64,000 nt of DNA from Annulohypoxylon bovei var. microspora (Eukaryota > Ascomycota > Sordariomycetes > Xylariales > Hypoxylaceae). The notes beneath the pieces were generated by a model. The model was not told where the DNA came from. It did not search any database and saw nothing but the letters and a program-made list of their open reading frames with translations. Location: positions 124,001 through 188,000 of the forward strand of contig MU405245.1 of the NCBI GenBank assembly GCA_022836615.1. Reading direction: 5' to 3'. Shown here one piece after another: positions 1 through 13,048 of this stretch. Every line of letters starts with the position of its first letter. The first letter of the stretch is position 1. The translations under genes were made by a program, and so were the position numbers.

Positions 1-1
1 T

Positions 2-409
2 TTCAGCAATGTAGGCTCGGGGATGTCGAACTTGACCCTCGGTCAATCGAGACCTTCAATGAACTCGTCTTCATCTTTTTCTCTCCCCCCGCCACCATCA
101 AAGGGAAGCGCCACACCAACGAGTTTTAGTTTGGCCCCGCCGCCCGGAGGTGCCCAGAGACAGAACTCAACAACGTCCTTCAGTCAGCCTCCTACTAGCT
201 TCGGTGGCATGCCTCATCAGCCCTCTGGAAGCATGGGCAGCATGATGAATTCGGGGGTAGGAAGCATGAATAGGAGTATGAGTAGCATGAGCAGTATGAT
301 GGGTAGCATGAACACCATGACACCAATCCAGCCAGTATCCCAACCGCCGCCGCAGCAACAGCAAAAGCCTCCGGGGTCGGGCTTGGATAAGTACGAGAGC
401 CTACTATGA
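2..409 (+). CDS. 3' end of a gene entering from the left; low-complexity tail, possibly Scy1-like pseudokinase
   Basis: The frame is open from the first bases of the window to a TGA at 407-409, so this is the C-terminal part of a protein that begins outside the window. About 135 residues are visible. They are rich in Ser, Pro, Gly and Met, with SFSLPPPP and SFSLAPPP near-repeats and a run of GSM/SSM units, followed by PPPQQQQKPP and a C-terminal LDKYESLL. From memory, fungal SCY1/ppk32-type pseudokinases (clathrin-linked trafficking factors) end in a very similar LDKYESL peptide after a disordered Ser/Pro tail, which is the only basis for the tentative name. No kinase domain is visible here. 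The coding call is fairly secure; the family is a guess. Confidence 0.6.
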   Translation, partial: FSNVGSGMSNLTLGQSRPSMNSSSSFSLPPPPSKGSATPTSFSLAPPPGGAQRQNSTTSFSQPPTSFGGMPHQPSGSMGSMMNSGVGSMNRSMSSMSSMMGSMNTMTPIQPVSQPPPQQQQKPPGSGLDKYESLL

Positions 410-2854
410 ACAGATTAAAGAAGACCCAGCGAGTCACCGGTGTTATCGATGGGAACTCATTTCGTTTGATGTCAAGTTGATCACCATGCATGTAGCATTC
501 AGGCTTGAATGTGAACTCTTTTCTTAGAACATGTTTGATGTGCGGATACCCGAATAGTTGATGTCTAGGAGATATTTGCATTAGGGATGGGGGGGTTGGG
601 GAAGGGGTCGTAAAAGATTAATGTCCATGGGAATCTGGAGCAATGACATTCCCCCGTCTAGTTACTAGTTGCAATGTCCTGTCTGCGCCTGCAGGCGTAC
701 TTTTGAATACAGTTTCATCGCAGCCCTACATATTCACACTTTACCGTTTAGGGCTACTTAGAACGGATGAAGTGCCAGACCAGGTTACGCAACTTACATC
801 TCACACCAAACCCAGATAATAGTTGATTACCATAGAGGTACCACAATTAAAGGCTAAAATATAGCACTAAGGGGACAATAATTAGGTATCTTCTACAGCT
901 AACCCAGCATACCAATATCCAGAGAGAGGATCCCCCAACAAGATGATTTCTCCTTGCGAAGATATGACTTTATCGAAGAACCTGTAGATAGTCTTCACAA
1001 GTAGGACTCCGTCGCTATCCACAGATTACTAGGCAAAGCTCCTATTTAATACCCCCTCGAAGAACGCCACACTTAAGGTGCCACCGCAGTCAAAAGCCAA
1101 CTCAAGAAATTGTGTCCCGGGAACCTACGTCGCAACAACATCATAAGCATCTAATCCTTGCTAAAAACCCACCGTTCAGCAAAGCTCACCCTTGTCTTCA
1201 TGCCGGCCACGAGAATCAGATACATATTTTAGCATCGTCACGAATTGGCCCGTCGCTAGGTATAAAAAGGTAGATTAACGAACGTTACTGATCCTTAGGT
1301 GCTTCAAGGACATCGAGTTCTCCGCTTATCCTATCCTATCCGATCAGACACATCGTCCGAGCCCGACCTAGGGATCTTGCCGACCTGTCGGAGGATGGCG
1401 ATAATTGGAAAGGAATATATGCATACCTATATATAATTGCTGCTCAGCATACGGGCTGAAGACAAGGAGAGAGGAGAGGGGCCGCGGATACACACGCCCG
1501 TCAAGGGAGTACTTGTCATGGTGTGGTGAGTTATACCTACGGGTCTAGCGGTCGCGAGAAAGACTGCTGGCGCCGTCCGGCAGCCACAACGTACGGCCCA
1601 TCCGCCGAGACGTCAAGGACGAGCAGCGAAGAGTGCCTTCCGTGAGGGTTATAGTGGTGTTTTGTCAGGGGGCTTCGCTACTTTTTTTTATCTTTTTTTT
1701 TTATATAGGATTAGAAGGGTGGTATCATAGCGGACCATTGACCCAGGCGCGCGCGTCAAAGTACATGGGTTTTCCTATGCGTGATCGTATGCGATATGGC
1801 CGATAGCATTATTTGAATGGACCAATTTTTTTACGAGACCAATCCAATTAAAGATGATCAGATAGTTGAACGAAATGCAGCAGATGAGATGATGAGACTA
1901 CTAGGTCGGTGTCGCAAACTTCACAGCGCCATGTTTCATGTTTCATGTTTCAGCAGTCTATTTCGACGGATAAATTGGTTGCCCTAGTAGTGTACATCAA
2001 GGACATCCATGTGTCCGCACCTTGGGGGGTTATTGAGACACAGCAACAGCGCCATGTTTTGGAAGGAAAAAGAAACAGAGCCCTTGGATAAAGTTCACTA
2101 TTAGCTAATTAGAATTCTGAGACCGTCCTGCGTTGAATCGGAATAGCTAGCGTGGTGGGAGCACAGTACTTAATATTTATGTAGGTCATGCTGTAATTAT
2201 GATAGGCTGCTGCTGCACGATTCATGGGTTACTACGAGGCGAGCACATCTTATATACTACGCGATATGTTGTTCATTGCAATTTATTAGAAGTCATCGCA
2301 GCTATTATGAGCAAGGCAGATCGACCAATTCGCGTCACCTGCAGCTATCAAGAGTTCGCATCCTTCACGGACTTCGCCAAACTCTTAGCCGGCATAGGGC
2401 CAAACGTCGCAAGTGGTGCAAATGTATGATACAAGGAGGACATCGTGTCCTCAGCAACAGAAATGTGGGCATTATCTCTCGCCAGCAGATATGCGCAACA
2501 GGGGCGAAAAAATTCGGGGCGATAGTTTAGATTTGCGACCTTCCATTGCCATCCACCTCCATCTGCCATGTCCACCTCCTGCGAGACTTCGGTCATCCTA
2601 ACAAAGAGGAAACGTTGCCGATCGCCAAACTTAGGCAGAAATTCGTATTACAAGTCGATTCCACTGCACATCTGCCTCGGATGAAGGAAATTTTCTCGGA
2701 AACGCAAAAACCCTGAACACCATGCTGAAAAGATGAATACCGTATTGTCACACCATCCTCCAGTCGGGAAATGTGAATTGTAGAGACGACCTTTGTTAAA
2801 CCGTTGATTGTAGATCGCAATTGTGTTATCGGCGATAGGGTTGTTGGAGGCACA
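410..2854. other. Intergenic region between two convergent genes, nothing recognised
   Basis: This spacer separates the converging ends of the left-edge gene and the sirtuin. It contains T-rich runs near 1681-1702, a CATGTTT/CATGTTTC short repeat near 1929-1953, and several ORFs below 100 codons. Two of these (2348-2596 and 2593-2883, minus) lie just beyond the sirtuin stop and show no recognisable domain; they are more likely 3' untranslated sequence. No tRNA, transposon end or conserved protein was seen. Confidence 0.6.
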
Positions 2855-4487
2855 TCATTTTTCTGCTTTCGGCGAATCGACAACCGTAAAGATGTGTCTA
2901 GATTTATATCCCTCCTCTAGTCTGGTATCGATTACTTGGTCGGGAGACAACATCTTGTGATTGAGGGACCATCCAGCGCGACGGCACAGCTCGGCAACAA
3001 CCACATCACAGTCACCAAGTAGGTCAATGTCGAAATTGATATGGGTTACTGGCGTTCTCGAGATGTAGATCTGTGGGATGTGGGGAGGAAGATATGGCAC
3101 AACTTCGGATACCGGTGCGACCTTAAGCGAAGTGCCAATGACGACGACTAAGTCGACGATATCGCGGTCGTGCTTAACGAGCCGCTGGCTGAACTCATCG
3201 GGTAGCTCCTCACCAAAGAAGGTAATATCGGGTTTCATGACACCAGCAGCAGGAATGTCGTACTGGTCGTCGTTGTCGTCGTCATCGTCCTCGGAGCTTC
3301 TACGCCGGGTTCTCTTTCCCGCTGACTTCTTGTAAGAACGCTTACGCTTCGTCGGTCCGTTAGTCTGAAGGGCAGCAATGCACTTCACACATCGCGGTAT
3401 CTTGCCGGCTTTGATGTCGGCAAAGAGCGTGTCACCTTTGACCTTGTATCCGCACTTCTGGCAGGTGGCGGTAGCGAAGGAGCCATGGCATTGTACAAGC
3501 TTGTCGGGGCTAATACCTGCATTCGCCTCGATATTGTCGATATTTTGCGAGTAATTGGTCAAAAGCTTGCCCATGTTCTGTAGCTCAGCAATGAAGGCAT
3601 GGGTAGGTGAGTAGAGCCCCTTGGTCTCGGGAAGAATGTCCTTCGCAACTGAGTAGAAGATACTCGGGTCATCTCGGAAGATGTCGATGTTAAAGACTTC
3701 TTGCGGATCATTGATGCCTAATCCGAGCTTCTCGAGTTGCGTGTAGAGGCCCGTCTCCTTAGATCGGAAGTCGGGGATGCCGAGCGAGGTAGAAATTCCA
3801 GCTCCGGTCAATACGACTATGTTGCGTGATCTCTTGAGTAAGGCAACAGCATCATCAATGGTGTTATACTTCAAAAGCTTAGCGCGTTTAGCTAGCTCAC
3901 GCGATATAGCTAGGGTGAGCAATCCGAAGTAGGCATAATCTGGTTGTCCGTCAAGGAAGGCCGGGGGTCTTATCCCAAAGGCTGTCAAAAGCTTCTGCGC
4001 CGAGATGGCGCCGGAGTCGACAGTCTGACGGCAGAATTCCCGAGGACCGATAGTGCACAGTTGCTGGCGATAATTCACAGCTTGCTCAGGCGTGACGGCA
4101 TCGACTGTGGACCAGCGTTAGAATAAGAGACGAGGGAAGGTGACGGAGATTAAAAATAGAAATGAAAATGAAAATAGAAATAAAAATAAAGATAAAGGTG
4201 AAAGTAGACTTACTATCGTCGAGGAAGCTAACCTCAGTGATGTCCTCAATGACATCCTCAAACAAGGACTCTGTTTCCCAGGAATCGCCAAGATCGCCAA
4301 TACGCTCCTCCAGCTCATTGCGGGGATGTCCATGAGGTCTCACGTTAAGATGACCGACTTGCTGGTCATCGGCAACTTCTATCTGGACTTTGGACGGCTT
4401 GGGTTTCTTCTGAACGTCCTTCTTCTGATCCTTCTCGGAAGGGTCACTCTTACGAGGTCTACCGACAGGTCGTTTTCCCTTCATCAT
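2855..4487 (-). CDS. Class I sirtuin (Sir2/Hst1 type) NAD-dependent histone deacetylase with N-terminal AT-hook
   Basis: Two exons, 4487..4214 and 4104..2855, join in frame across a 109-bp intron with a GTAAGT donor and CACAG acceptor, giving 507 residues. The enzyme removes acetyl groups from lysines, mainly histone tails, using NAD+, and silences chromatin. The Rossmann-fold motif GAGISTSLGIPDFRS starts near residue 192, followed by SQNIDN near 277-282, catalytic His298 in QCHGS, and structural zinc cysteines 306/309 and 330/333. After the zinc module comes GTSLKVAPVSE. A Lys/Arg-rich then Asp-rich insert occupies about residues 341-375, between the zinc module and the MKPDITFFGE strand. 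The N-terminus begins MMKGKRPVGRPRKSDP, an AT-hook with a GRP core, which suggests direct binding to AT-rich DNA. The domain before the catalytic core resembles Sir2/Hst1 rather than Hst2 or Hst4. Which yeast paralogue is orthologous is unresolved, so no symbol is given. Confidence 0.93.
4151..4201. repeat. Low-complexity AAAATA/GAAATG tract inside the sirtuin intron
   Basis: Nearly the whole centre of the sirtuin intron is an imperfect (GAAATAAAAAT)-like purine/A tract on the plus strand. On the transcribed strand it becomes a T-rich pyrimidine tract between the donor and the acceptor. It is open in one frame and would encode a spurious Phe/Ile-rich hydrophobic stretch if the intron were retained. 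Confidence 0.75.
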
Positions 4488-4526
4488 GTCGTTGGTTGGT
4501 GTGACAAGTGATGAGATAGGATAAAA

Positions 4527-4563
4527 GTAGAAGTAGGAGTAGGAGTAGGAGTAAAAGTAGAAG
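4527..4563. repeat. Hexanucleotide repeat (GTAGGA)n upstream of the sirtuin
   Basis: Six consecutive units are seen: GTAGAA, three exact GTAGGA units, GTAAAA and GTAGAA. The tract starts 40 bp before the sirtuin start codon, so it lies in the probable 5' leader, where it reads as a CT-rich tract on the coding strand. Confidence 0.85.
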
Positions 4564-7500
4564 CGAAGTTGAGAAAGAATGTCAAGTGGGAAAGGTAACT
4601 GAATTGAAGTTGAGGTGTATGTGTAATGAAGGTGGAGAATTAGAAAGGCGAACCGAAATAGGCAAGCCTAATCGAATTACCAATTAATAGATCAACCGGA
4701 ATTGGTGTGCTGTACGGTTGAATGTTGAAATAGGTTGCTAGTTGGTGGTTGATTTGATGAAAATCTAAGGTGAGATTATTAGTGAAAGGAAGAAGAAGAA
4801 AAGTAGAAGGAGGAAAAGAAATAAGAGGGTATCGAAGCGTGCGGGAAATATTGAATCAGGAAACCAGCAACTGGCGCAACTGGTTTTAGTTTAAAGTTGT
4901 GCCAGGATGAGATTATCAGGATGGTCAACGCGTTTGTGCTATTGTGTTCCGTGGTGCTGATACCAGTGCTGATACCAGTGTTGGTACGTGGATGTTATTG
5001 CGATTTCGAGTTGGGAAGGATTGAAATTGAGGAACTGGAACTGGAAATGGAAATGGGAAGTGGGAAATGGGAATAGGTTAAGAATTGGTAGCAGCTAGAT
5101 ATAAATACCTACCACATGGTAGGTATCCATATAGTTACCTAGACCTACCTTTTGTAGAACGCACGTAATAATTGTAACTACCTACATGTAAGGTAGTCGT
5201 AAAGGTGGGCGTGTTTTTGGGTTTGTTAGGAATTGAGAATTAGGAATTATGTAACTTAATACAAGGACGAGGAAATCAGTCCGCGCTGGTCGACAGACGA
5301 TTGGGTAGTGGTTGAGCTAGGTGACAATTATATACCTTATCTGGTAAGAAGTAGGATAAGCCGGGTACTTCTAGATATGCAGATAGGTATTAAGGTGAAG
5401 GTAAGAAGTTAAGTTTAGGTGTGTGTAATAAAAGGCGAGAGGGAAAAAAAAAAGAAGGGGAAAAATTAATTGAAAAGGACAATCTACCTACTCATGCTGC
5501 GCAGGGAAATCCGAGAGAAGAATGGGAACGAGTTTGAAACTTCGATATTGATAAGTCCCAGACTAAGCGTCACCCCTGATAGGCTACAAGAAACCAAGCA
5601 TGCCTACCGTACCTACCGTACCTATGGGAAAAAAACATATGATAGGAAGGGGCCAATCTTTTTAAGGGTAACTCCCCTCAGTTTATATTTATATTGTATT
5701 ACCATCTACCACCATTCTATTTCTTGCCAATGTTTGCCTCCAGCTTTCTTAGTTGTTCGAGTAACAGCCCTTACCCTCTTCGTATCGCCTACTTGCCGTC
5801 TTCAATTGATATCATCTTGGCCGGCCAGATGTGTACTGTAATATACTCGTATTTATCGAGTTACTTATTAGTGGTCATATATCGACCTGGTAACTTGAAA
5901 CGTATGCGCGAGATTCATCCGAATTTTCCCTTCCAGAGTGAAATAGGAAATTATTTTTTGCCATTCACGGAACGACTCCAAGTCCTTTGACGAACCCGAA
6001 TGATGCCAAGACTTCTCAGTCTCCGCAACTCCGAATTATTCTCACTTATTTCTCAACATATTAATACCGGCTTCCGCCTATTATATAATTCAAATTACCC
6101 TCATGTTTTTACTATACGATACGAGTCTAATCTTTTATTGCTAGGTAGGTATAGTTACCACGAAATTCACTACAGTTTTCAATCATTATTGTCGTGAAAG
6201 TCCCGGCTCTAGAATTCGATAGTGTCCGGGCCCCGCTTGAAGCTAGACAGCAGTAAATCTAGTTTTCCCTAGCATCCCTATCTCTATCCCTCTTGCCTCC
6301 CATTTTCTCCCATCTCCCCCATCTCAAGACGGGAGATCGTCGCTCTTAAAATCCCATCATACATATGTATGCGGCAAGTAGAGGTATGAGTAATCTCTTT
6401 CCTGCCGCTTACGAAAGACTCGAACTTTCTACGAGTTGCCTATTCGGGAAATAATTCAACTACTGTAGCAACACCCAAGGAGAGGGAAAATATTCTAGGC
6501 ACGTGTAAAACACAAGAGTCATATCATGACAGAGAGACGGACGGATGCCACGTGGTAGAGAAATCAACGGTTATATGTTACCCCACAATCTAGATTACCT
6601 CAACAAGTTAGCCGTACCCTACCTACACATCACATCACCACCGTCAGTTTCACCAAACACTCATAACTTCCTTAGCACCAAACTTGAATGGTCCACGGTG
6701 GATTTTACGACCTTGTTTCTCAAAGCTATAGCCTTCTCAGAGCGAGTTTACCTTGAAGAGGGCGAGGTTTGAAATTGAAGACAAGACTTTGACTGAGAGA
6801 TGCCACCATGCTCTTGTCTCGATGTTCAAAACTTGGCCTAGTCCCATATACATAAGGTTAAACGAGCCCTAGGACCTAATATTTGTTATATTCAAGTTGT
6901 CGTTGAAGTATTACCTTGGATCCCTACATCTACATTAATGCAGTCACCGTTTACAACCCCTAGATAGCTGATTAGGATTCGCCACCCAAAAGGGCAATGA
7001 AAATTAAAAACACTTCAGTATCGAGTACTCAAGACGGCTTTCTTGAAGGGACGATTTACGAATTAATTTTCCTGCTTGAATTGGCCGAAATAACTTTGAA
7101 CGTGCGAAGTAACAATATACTTTTGTTTCCTCAATATGCAATTAAAAAGCAATATATTCACTTAAAACATAATATGTGTTTAATGGGGTCACTAATACCC
7201 CTTTTCTCAATGTATCCAACCACAGCTCTCTGATCCTACCTTGACTCTATTCTGTCAGCCCTAAGACATCATGTACGGAATTGGGTGGTAAGAAATATAT
7301 CTAGGTATACAATATAAACAGCCTGCTCATAACAGTTACACGACATGGCAGCTGTGCGGCCCCAAGATGTATAACGAAGTGCCCTGCCTGAGCGAACAAT
7401 TAAAACATCGCGTTACATCTCTCTAATAATAGCACGAGTTAGAAGACGGTTCTAGCACAATTAGAATCCTCTCAAGCCTACCTGAGAAAAACTCAAGAGG

Positions 7501-8670
7501 ACCAAGCTGGCAGTCCACTTAAATCACCGTGACTATGCGTCGTGATTCATGTTGTGCGACGGATCCTACATACGCCCCGAGCAGAACAGCCATATCTGAA
7601 AAATATGTCCCCCAATATTCCCTACCTCTCGTTAGCCACGGCCTATGGCGTTCCCTCCCATTCTTCAGCGGACTATTAACGGGGGTTGTAAGTAGTGTAT
7701 GATTTGTTGGAAACCCGATGTCACGTAAATGCATTATCCATAGGTACGCATGTACGTAGGGATATATGTCGTACGACCTATATTATGTACATGCCAATTA
7801 CCAACAGTCGAGTGCTGGCACTTCAACTCGGAGCATACTACGAGAGTAGGGGATATGACGAAGCTCTAAAGCCTCCAATCCGGTACTTACCGAAGCTGAT
7901 GTGGAAGACAGTACTACTTCCCCTACCTTATCTAATCCATCAGACCAATGAAATCACCAAACTCAACGTCGCAACGACCCGTCACATATCCATACGATCA
8001 ACACTGAGTAAGTTTTAGTTACGTTTTCTCTCTGCTTTACCGCACATTGTCTTATCTATGGCCTTGATCCTGACCCCTTAACCAACCAACTCCCTACTAC
8101 GCACAAAGAAGAAAGACGAGCACGCTCTATTAGTCGCGTGCCGCCGGTGTTTATCTATAGCATTTAACATTTGTATCCTCAGACCTAGAAGCCTATAAAC
8201 CACGCGCGATTTAATCAAACACGAAGGGGCCCCGGCAAAACTCCTTTATTTCCTAAAAATCCCTTACCCTGGCAGGACCACCCGGTCTAGCTCGCCTTAA
8301 TAACTAACCCACACCGTCAACCCCGGCGACTCGCGAGCCCGGAGCTGCGAAGTTGCGCATTACTCATCCCCACGACGGATGCTAGGACGGCCTGCCTTTT
8401 GCCGTGGCCGTGTTCCGCATCAGGATTCCAGGGACGTAGTCGCTCCGGTAAGTCCCGCCGGGGTTGGTGAGCGTATTAGAGAAGTAGTATGCCAGATGAG
8501 CAACTATAGTTGCTGATTATCAGGCTGAGAAGACGTAGATTAAAATTAGAATATAGGTTGTCTTCGGACACTTCGCTCGCTCTTTGTGCGCATGTTCTCG
8601 CTGCCTCTGCATGTCTTGGTATTAGGTGCAGTCGAGCTTGGTTGATCCAGACAAAGATCCTTCAGACCGC
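4564..8670. other. Long intergenic region without a convincing gene
   Basis: The first kilobase (to about 5.1 kb) is purine-rich on the plus strand, with GAAGAAGAA and GGAAATGGG-type runs near 4787-4830 and 5017-5070. That is CT-rich on the coding strand of the sirtuin and typical of fungal promoters. An inverted repeat ACCTACC/GGTAGGT with a 4-base loop lies at 5107-5124. A duplicated GTGCTGATACCA unit lies near 4956-4980. Plus-strand ORFs between 5.4 and 8.0 kb are at most 123 codons, lack recognisable motifs or good exon joins, and are not called. The stretch just before 8671 is the 3' flank of the Ca2+-ATPase. Confidence 0.6.
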
Positions 8671-11600
8671 CTAAGAAATAGATTTTTGCTTTTGGGGTGG
8701 CCGGGGGACGCTGAGCCGAGGCACGGTAGATGAGCTAAGTTCTTCAATCTGCGCGGGTTCCTCTGTTAGGATTGGTGCCGGTTCTAGATCGCTATTTTCT
8801 CGGGTTGCCAACGGCGATGGCGATGGACGAGGAGGCTGCGTGAAGTCACGATCTCCAGTCCTCTCAATCGGAGACCATCCTGCTGCCACGCTACCAGCGA
8901 TGATACCAGCCATAACCGTAGGGGCACCTAATGCCGAGTTCGACCGCGATCTCATAGACCTGGAACGTTTCCTAGAATCTGGCGTCGGGGCTGGTGAGGG
9001 AACGCTGAAACTATCTTCGCGTGTCGGGGTCTGCGGCACCCTTATCGAGTTTGACCGTGAGTGAGAGGGACTCCTTGTCTTCGAGATGAAGGTCTCGCGA
9101 GGATGCTTTACGGCGAATTTCAAATTGTTAAGACGGCCACCCTTGAGTTTCTTGAGGAATGCAAGCTCGTCTCTAACATCAGCAAGAACCTCTGGATAAT
9201 CATTGAAGCGTTCTTCGTCGGAGATTGTCAATCCGGGGATACCGCGCTTCTTCCTAAGCGATGCGGGAATACATTTCCTGATCAACTCATCTGGGATCAA
9301 ACGGATGATGATACCGACGGGTATAGAAATGAAACCGAGAACGATTGCACAGCCCCACTGGGCAGACGTTTGCGGCGGATCTTGACTGGAAATACTGAAG
9401 GGAGTCCCACCAACAAAGATGATCAGAACTTGAGCACCAGACACCGCAAGATTGATGGCGATAAAGTACCAATTTTCCAACAAGCCTTCGAAAATGTTGA
9501 ACTGGTTGTCTAAGCGACGATTGCTGACATAATATTAGTATGCGTTGTTTTAGGATAACAATAAATATATAACTTATAACTTACTTCCATTGGTTGAAGA
9601 TTTGCATCCATACAAAGGTGTTGAAAACTAGGGTGTCACGTCGTGTGTTTTCATCGACTATACCGATGGACAATGCGCCGTAGTAGAGTATGAAGGTAAT
9701 TGCCAACTGGTAAATTGCCTGGCCGAGGATCATCTTCCACATCGTAATTGAGATGATGCTAGAACCTCTCGGCTCTGGCTTTCGGTCTAAGCAACTATCC
9801 TGAGGGGGGTCGGTGGCGAGGGCAAGCGCTGCGAGAGTATCCATGATCAAGTTAACCCATAAGAGCTGAACTGCCGTCAGTACGGAGCCTTCATCACTAC
9901 TGGAGACAGCGGTAACAAAAGTCAAGGCGACGGCAGTGACGTTGACTGTAAGCTGGAATTGTAGGAATCGCTTCACAGCGTCGTTGACAGCGCGACCCCA
10001 TTTTAAAGCCTTCACGATACTGGCAAAATTGTCATCCATAAGGATGATGGCAGATGCCTCTTTCGCTACCTCGGTACCGGCAATACCCATGGAAAACCCG
10101 ACATCTGCTAGCTTCAAAGCGGGCGCGTCGTTCGTTCCGTCGCCTGTGACAGCAACAGTCTCGCCCATGTCTTTGAGACGACGTACAAGAATTCGTTTAT
10201 CTTCGGGACTAGAACGTGCGAGTACACGAAGTCGCGGAATGAGTTCGTTCTGTCGATGCTTACTAAGATTGCGGAAGTCCGGACCTTCCATGACTAGGCC
10301 GTCCGGTTGTAGAATGCCACAGTCTTTCGCGATAGCCTCAGCGGTCAGTTTGTTGTCGCCGGTGACCATACGAACTATCACACCAGCTCTCTGGCATTGT
10401 TTGACCGCTTCGGGGACACCATCACGGAGGGGATCTTGAATGCCAACCATGCCAACGAATACCATGTGCTTGAAAACGTCTTCGAAAATAACCTCGTTCT
10501 GGCTTCCTTCGGCGCGTCTGGTGTTACGTGGAGGCCATCTCTCAATATCGCGGTAGGCAACTCCAATGGTTCTCAATGACCGAGATGCGTAATTTCCGAT
10601 GAGGCCTTTAATCTGTTCCGTATCGTCGACACTCATATTGGTACTTGACGCATCTCGAGTAGGGTCGCGTAGAATTGCTGAGCATTGCCCGAGGACGATC
10701 TCCGATGCTCCCTTGACGAACAAACGGGCTGTACCACTTTCAAGCTGAACCACTATACCCATACACTTTCGGCCGGAGTCGAACGGAATAAGCTGTATCG
10801 TTTTGGCATTTGACCGTTCCTCGCTCACGGGTCCCATGCCAAGATAGGCCTTTGCATAATCGAGCATAGCGGTCTCGGTCTTAGATCCAATGAACGTCTT
10901 GACACCGTCAACCTCACCTTCGAAGGCCGTAGAGTTGAGAGAAATAGACTTGAGCAGGATATCCTGGGTCGGCTTGCTAAGAGTACTGCCGAATTCCTTT
11001 TCCGTTGGTTCATTGGGAACGCTTTCGTCTCCCTCCTTAGATAATCCGCTTCCAAATCGATGAGAGGTGCCGATCGTCCCCGCCACAACTGTCATCTTGT
11101 TCTGTGTTAAGGTACCAGTTTTGTCGGAGCAGATAGTCGTCGCATTACCCATGACCTCGCAAGCTTTCAAGTGCCTCACCAAGTTGTTGTCCTTAATCAT
11201 ACGGCTGGTGGCGAAAGCTAGCGCTAGCGTGACCGCGAGAGGCAAGCCCTCAGGTACCGCGACGACGATAATAGTGACCACGACGATGAATATATTGATG
11301 AATTGCTGGCCTTTCTCGGAAGGTGACAAGGCATAATTCCCAGGGAGGCGGACCAGAAACATGATGAAAAGTACGATAAATAAGAGTAAGCCAGCAGCGC
11401 CTCCTAGTTTTGCGATATATTCAGCGATGATGTTGAGCTTAGACTGAAGCGGTGTGATTTCAGGGTCTTCGCTGAGGGACATCATGGTCTTGCCGTAACT
11501 CGAGTGAATGCCCGTTGACGTGGCGAGGAAAGTGCCTACACCCTCCATCACTCTGCCTCCAGATTGGATGAAAGGATCTAGCTTTCTTGTATCTTCGTTA

Positions 11601-13048
11601 TTCTCGATCGCGGAAAATACATCGTCGGCAGCTCTCTTGCGAATGACGTCCGATTCGCCTGTTGCTTGAGATTCGTCGCATTTCACATTGAAACCTTGAA
11701 TGAGGATGCCATCAACGGGAATAAGATCGCCAGGTTCTAGATGAACTACGTCGCCGGTTAGAAGGTCGTAAATCGATATCTCGACAGTTTTTCCCGCGCG
11801 GATCACCTTGATGACTCGATCCTGTTTCTTCCTGTTGAGCTTGGCGAACTGTCTCTCCTTTTGCCAATCGTTTAGAGATCCAACCAGCACCACAATAACA
11901 ATAGCGGCGATAATAGCCACACCTTCGATCCATTCGACAGATGGTTCCCCATTCGTGTGTTCCGCACCAAACGTTTGGTACAACCCGACGGCAAGTGATA
12001 CGACAGCGGCGACTGAAAGCAGAATCAAGACCTTGTCATTGTAGGTAATCCAGACTAATTGCAAAAAGCTCTTGCCCTTCTTCTCGGGAATTCGGTTATC
12101 TCCGTAAACACGTATTCTGTCGAAAAACCGCTCATCAGATCCGTGCCCATGCGCGGTATCTGAACGAGCTATCGGTGTTTGCGGACTCTCTAACCCCTCA
12201 TTTTCCAGCTTGGATGGTGCTTGGTTTGTCGCTTGTTCGAATGAAACCTTCCCCTCCAAATGCTTCTCGTCTGGGCTCAAACCGGTGTCGCGGTTAGTAC
12301 GGAGCCCCTTTTCCATTCCAACAAGACCTCCTAGCTGGTAGAAAGCTGACAGGCTCTTCGGGTTGAACATCTTTGTAAGTTGGCCGGGGCTATACGCAAA
12401 AGGGTTGTTCTCCACCTGAAAATCGGCGTCCTTGCCTTGATCTGGTTTCAAGGCATTCTCATCCTTCATTATTTTCTCATTGTCGAAAGACTGCTTCGAC
12501 GTGGTTATCTTCTCACCTTGCCATGACGCTGTCACAGTATCGCCCTGTGATGAACTGATCGACCGTGATCCATCTTCGCTATCGACCGAATTCTGCCTCG
12601 AACGGTGGTGGTCCGGTACGGAAAGATAAGCCTGGCCCTTTTCGGTCCCTCTCGAGGTTACTGGACTAGAAACGTTGTGTGGGCTCGTCGGCCGGCTATC
12701 CCTAGCACTATCAAAGGAATGACTTGGCCGCGCGTCTCCTCCCTTAATACTCAAGTTAGACGACTGAGATGCTAACGGGGCAGCAGTCTTTTCAGATGCC
12801 CAGCTCGAAGTTAGCGCCGTCGGGCTTATCGACTCAGCGTGTGGGGATACAGGCGAATGCTGGGGAGCTGCTGCTATAGGCTCAGTATCATTTGTTGTGT
12901 CAATTGTAATAGTAGGGCTACATATGAAGTTAGAATAATAAACAAAACATATGGACAGATGTCCGGGTGCAATCCATCCGGTGAAGCAAACTTACGCTCT
13001 CGCTCTTCGCGGTGTCCCCTCGGAACCACCCTTGCTAGGGTCGGACAT
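8671..13048 (-). CDS. Plasma-membrane-type Ca2+-transporting P-type ATPase (P2B; PMC1/NCA-2 family)
   Basis: Three exons, 13048..12996, 12917..9585 and 9523..8671, join in frame to give 1412 residues, with introns of 78 and 61 bp. The enzyme couples ATP hydrolysis to Ca2+ export from the cytosol across the vacuolar or plasma membrane. Visible landmarks are the PEGLPLAVTLALAFATSRM segment of transmembrane helix 4, the phosphorylation site CSDKTGTLTQNK with Asp616, KGASE for nucleotide binding, the MVTGDN loop, the hinge GDGTNDAPALK, and QLLWVNLIMDTLAALALA in helix 6. The exon 2/3 junction reconstructs the family motif WNNRRLDNQFNIFEG, which confirms the splice. The long Ser/Thr-rich N-terminus (about 200 residues) and the basic, Ser/Arg-rich cytosolic C-terminus, with RSRSMRSRSNS, are likely regulatory and phosphorylated. 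Exon 1 encodes only 17 complete codons. Confidence 0.96.

Noticed and set aside
2593..2883. 96-codon minus ORF overlapping the sirtuin 3' end
   Set aside because: The sirtuin frame ends properly at 2855, and this frame has no family similarity.
4151..4201. Hydrophobic Phe/Ile-rich segment in the minus frame running out of sirtuin exon 1
   Set aside because: It is translated intron. The GTAAGT donor at 4213 and the in-frame acceptor at 4105 remove it, and the joined frame continues into the conserved sirtuin sequence.
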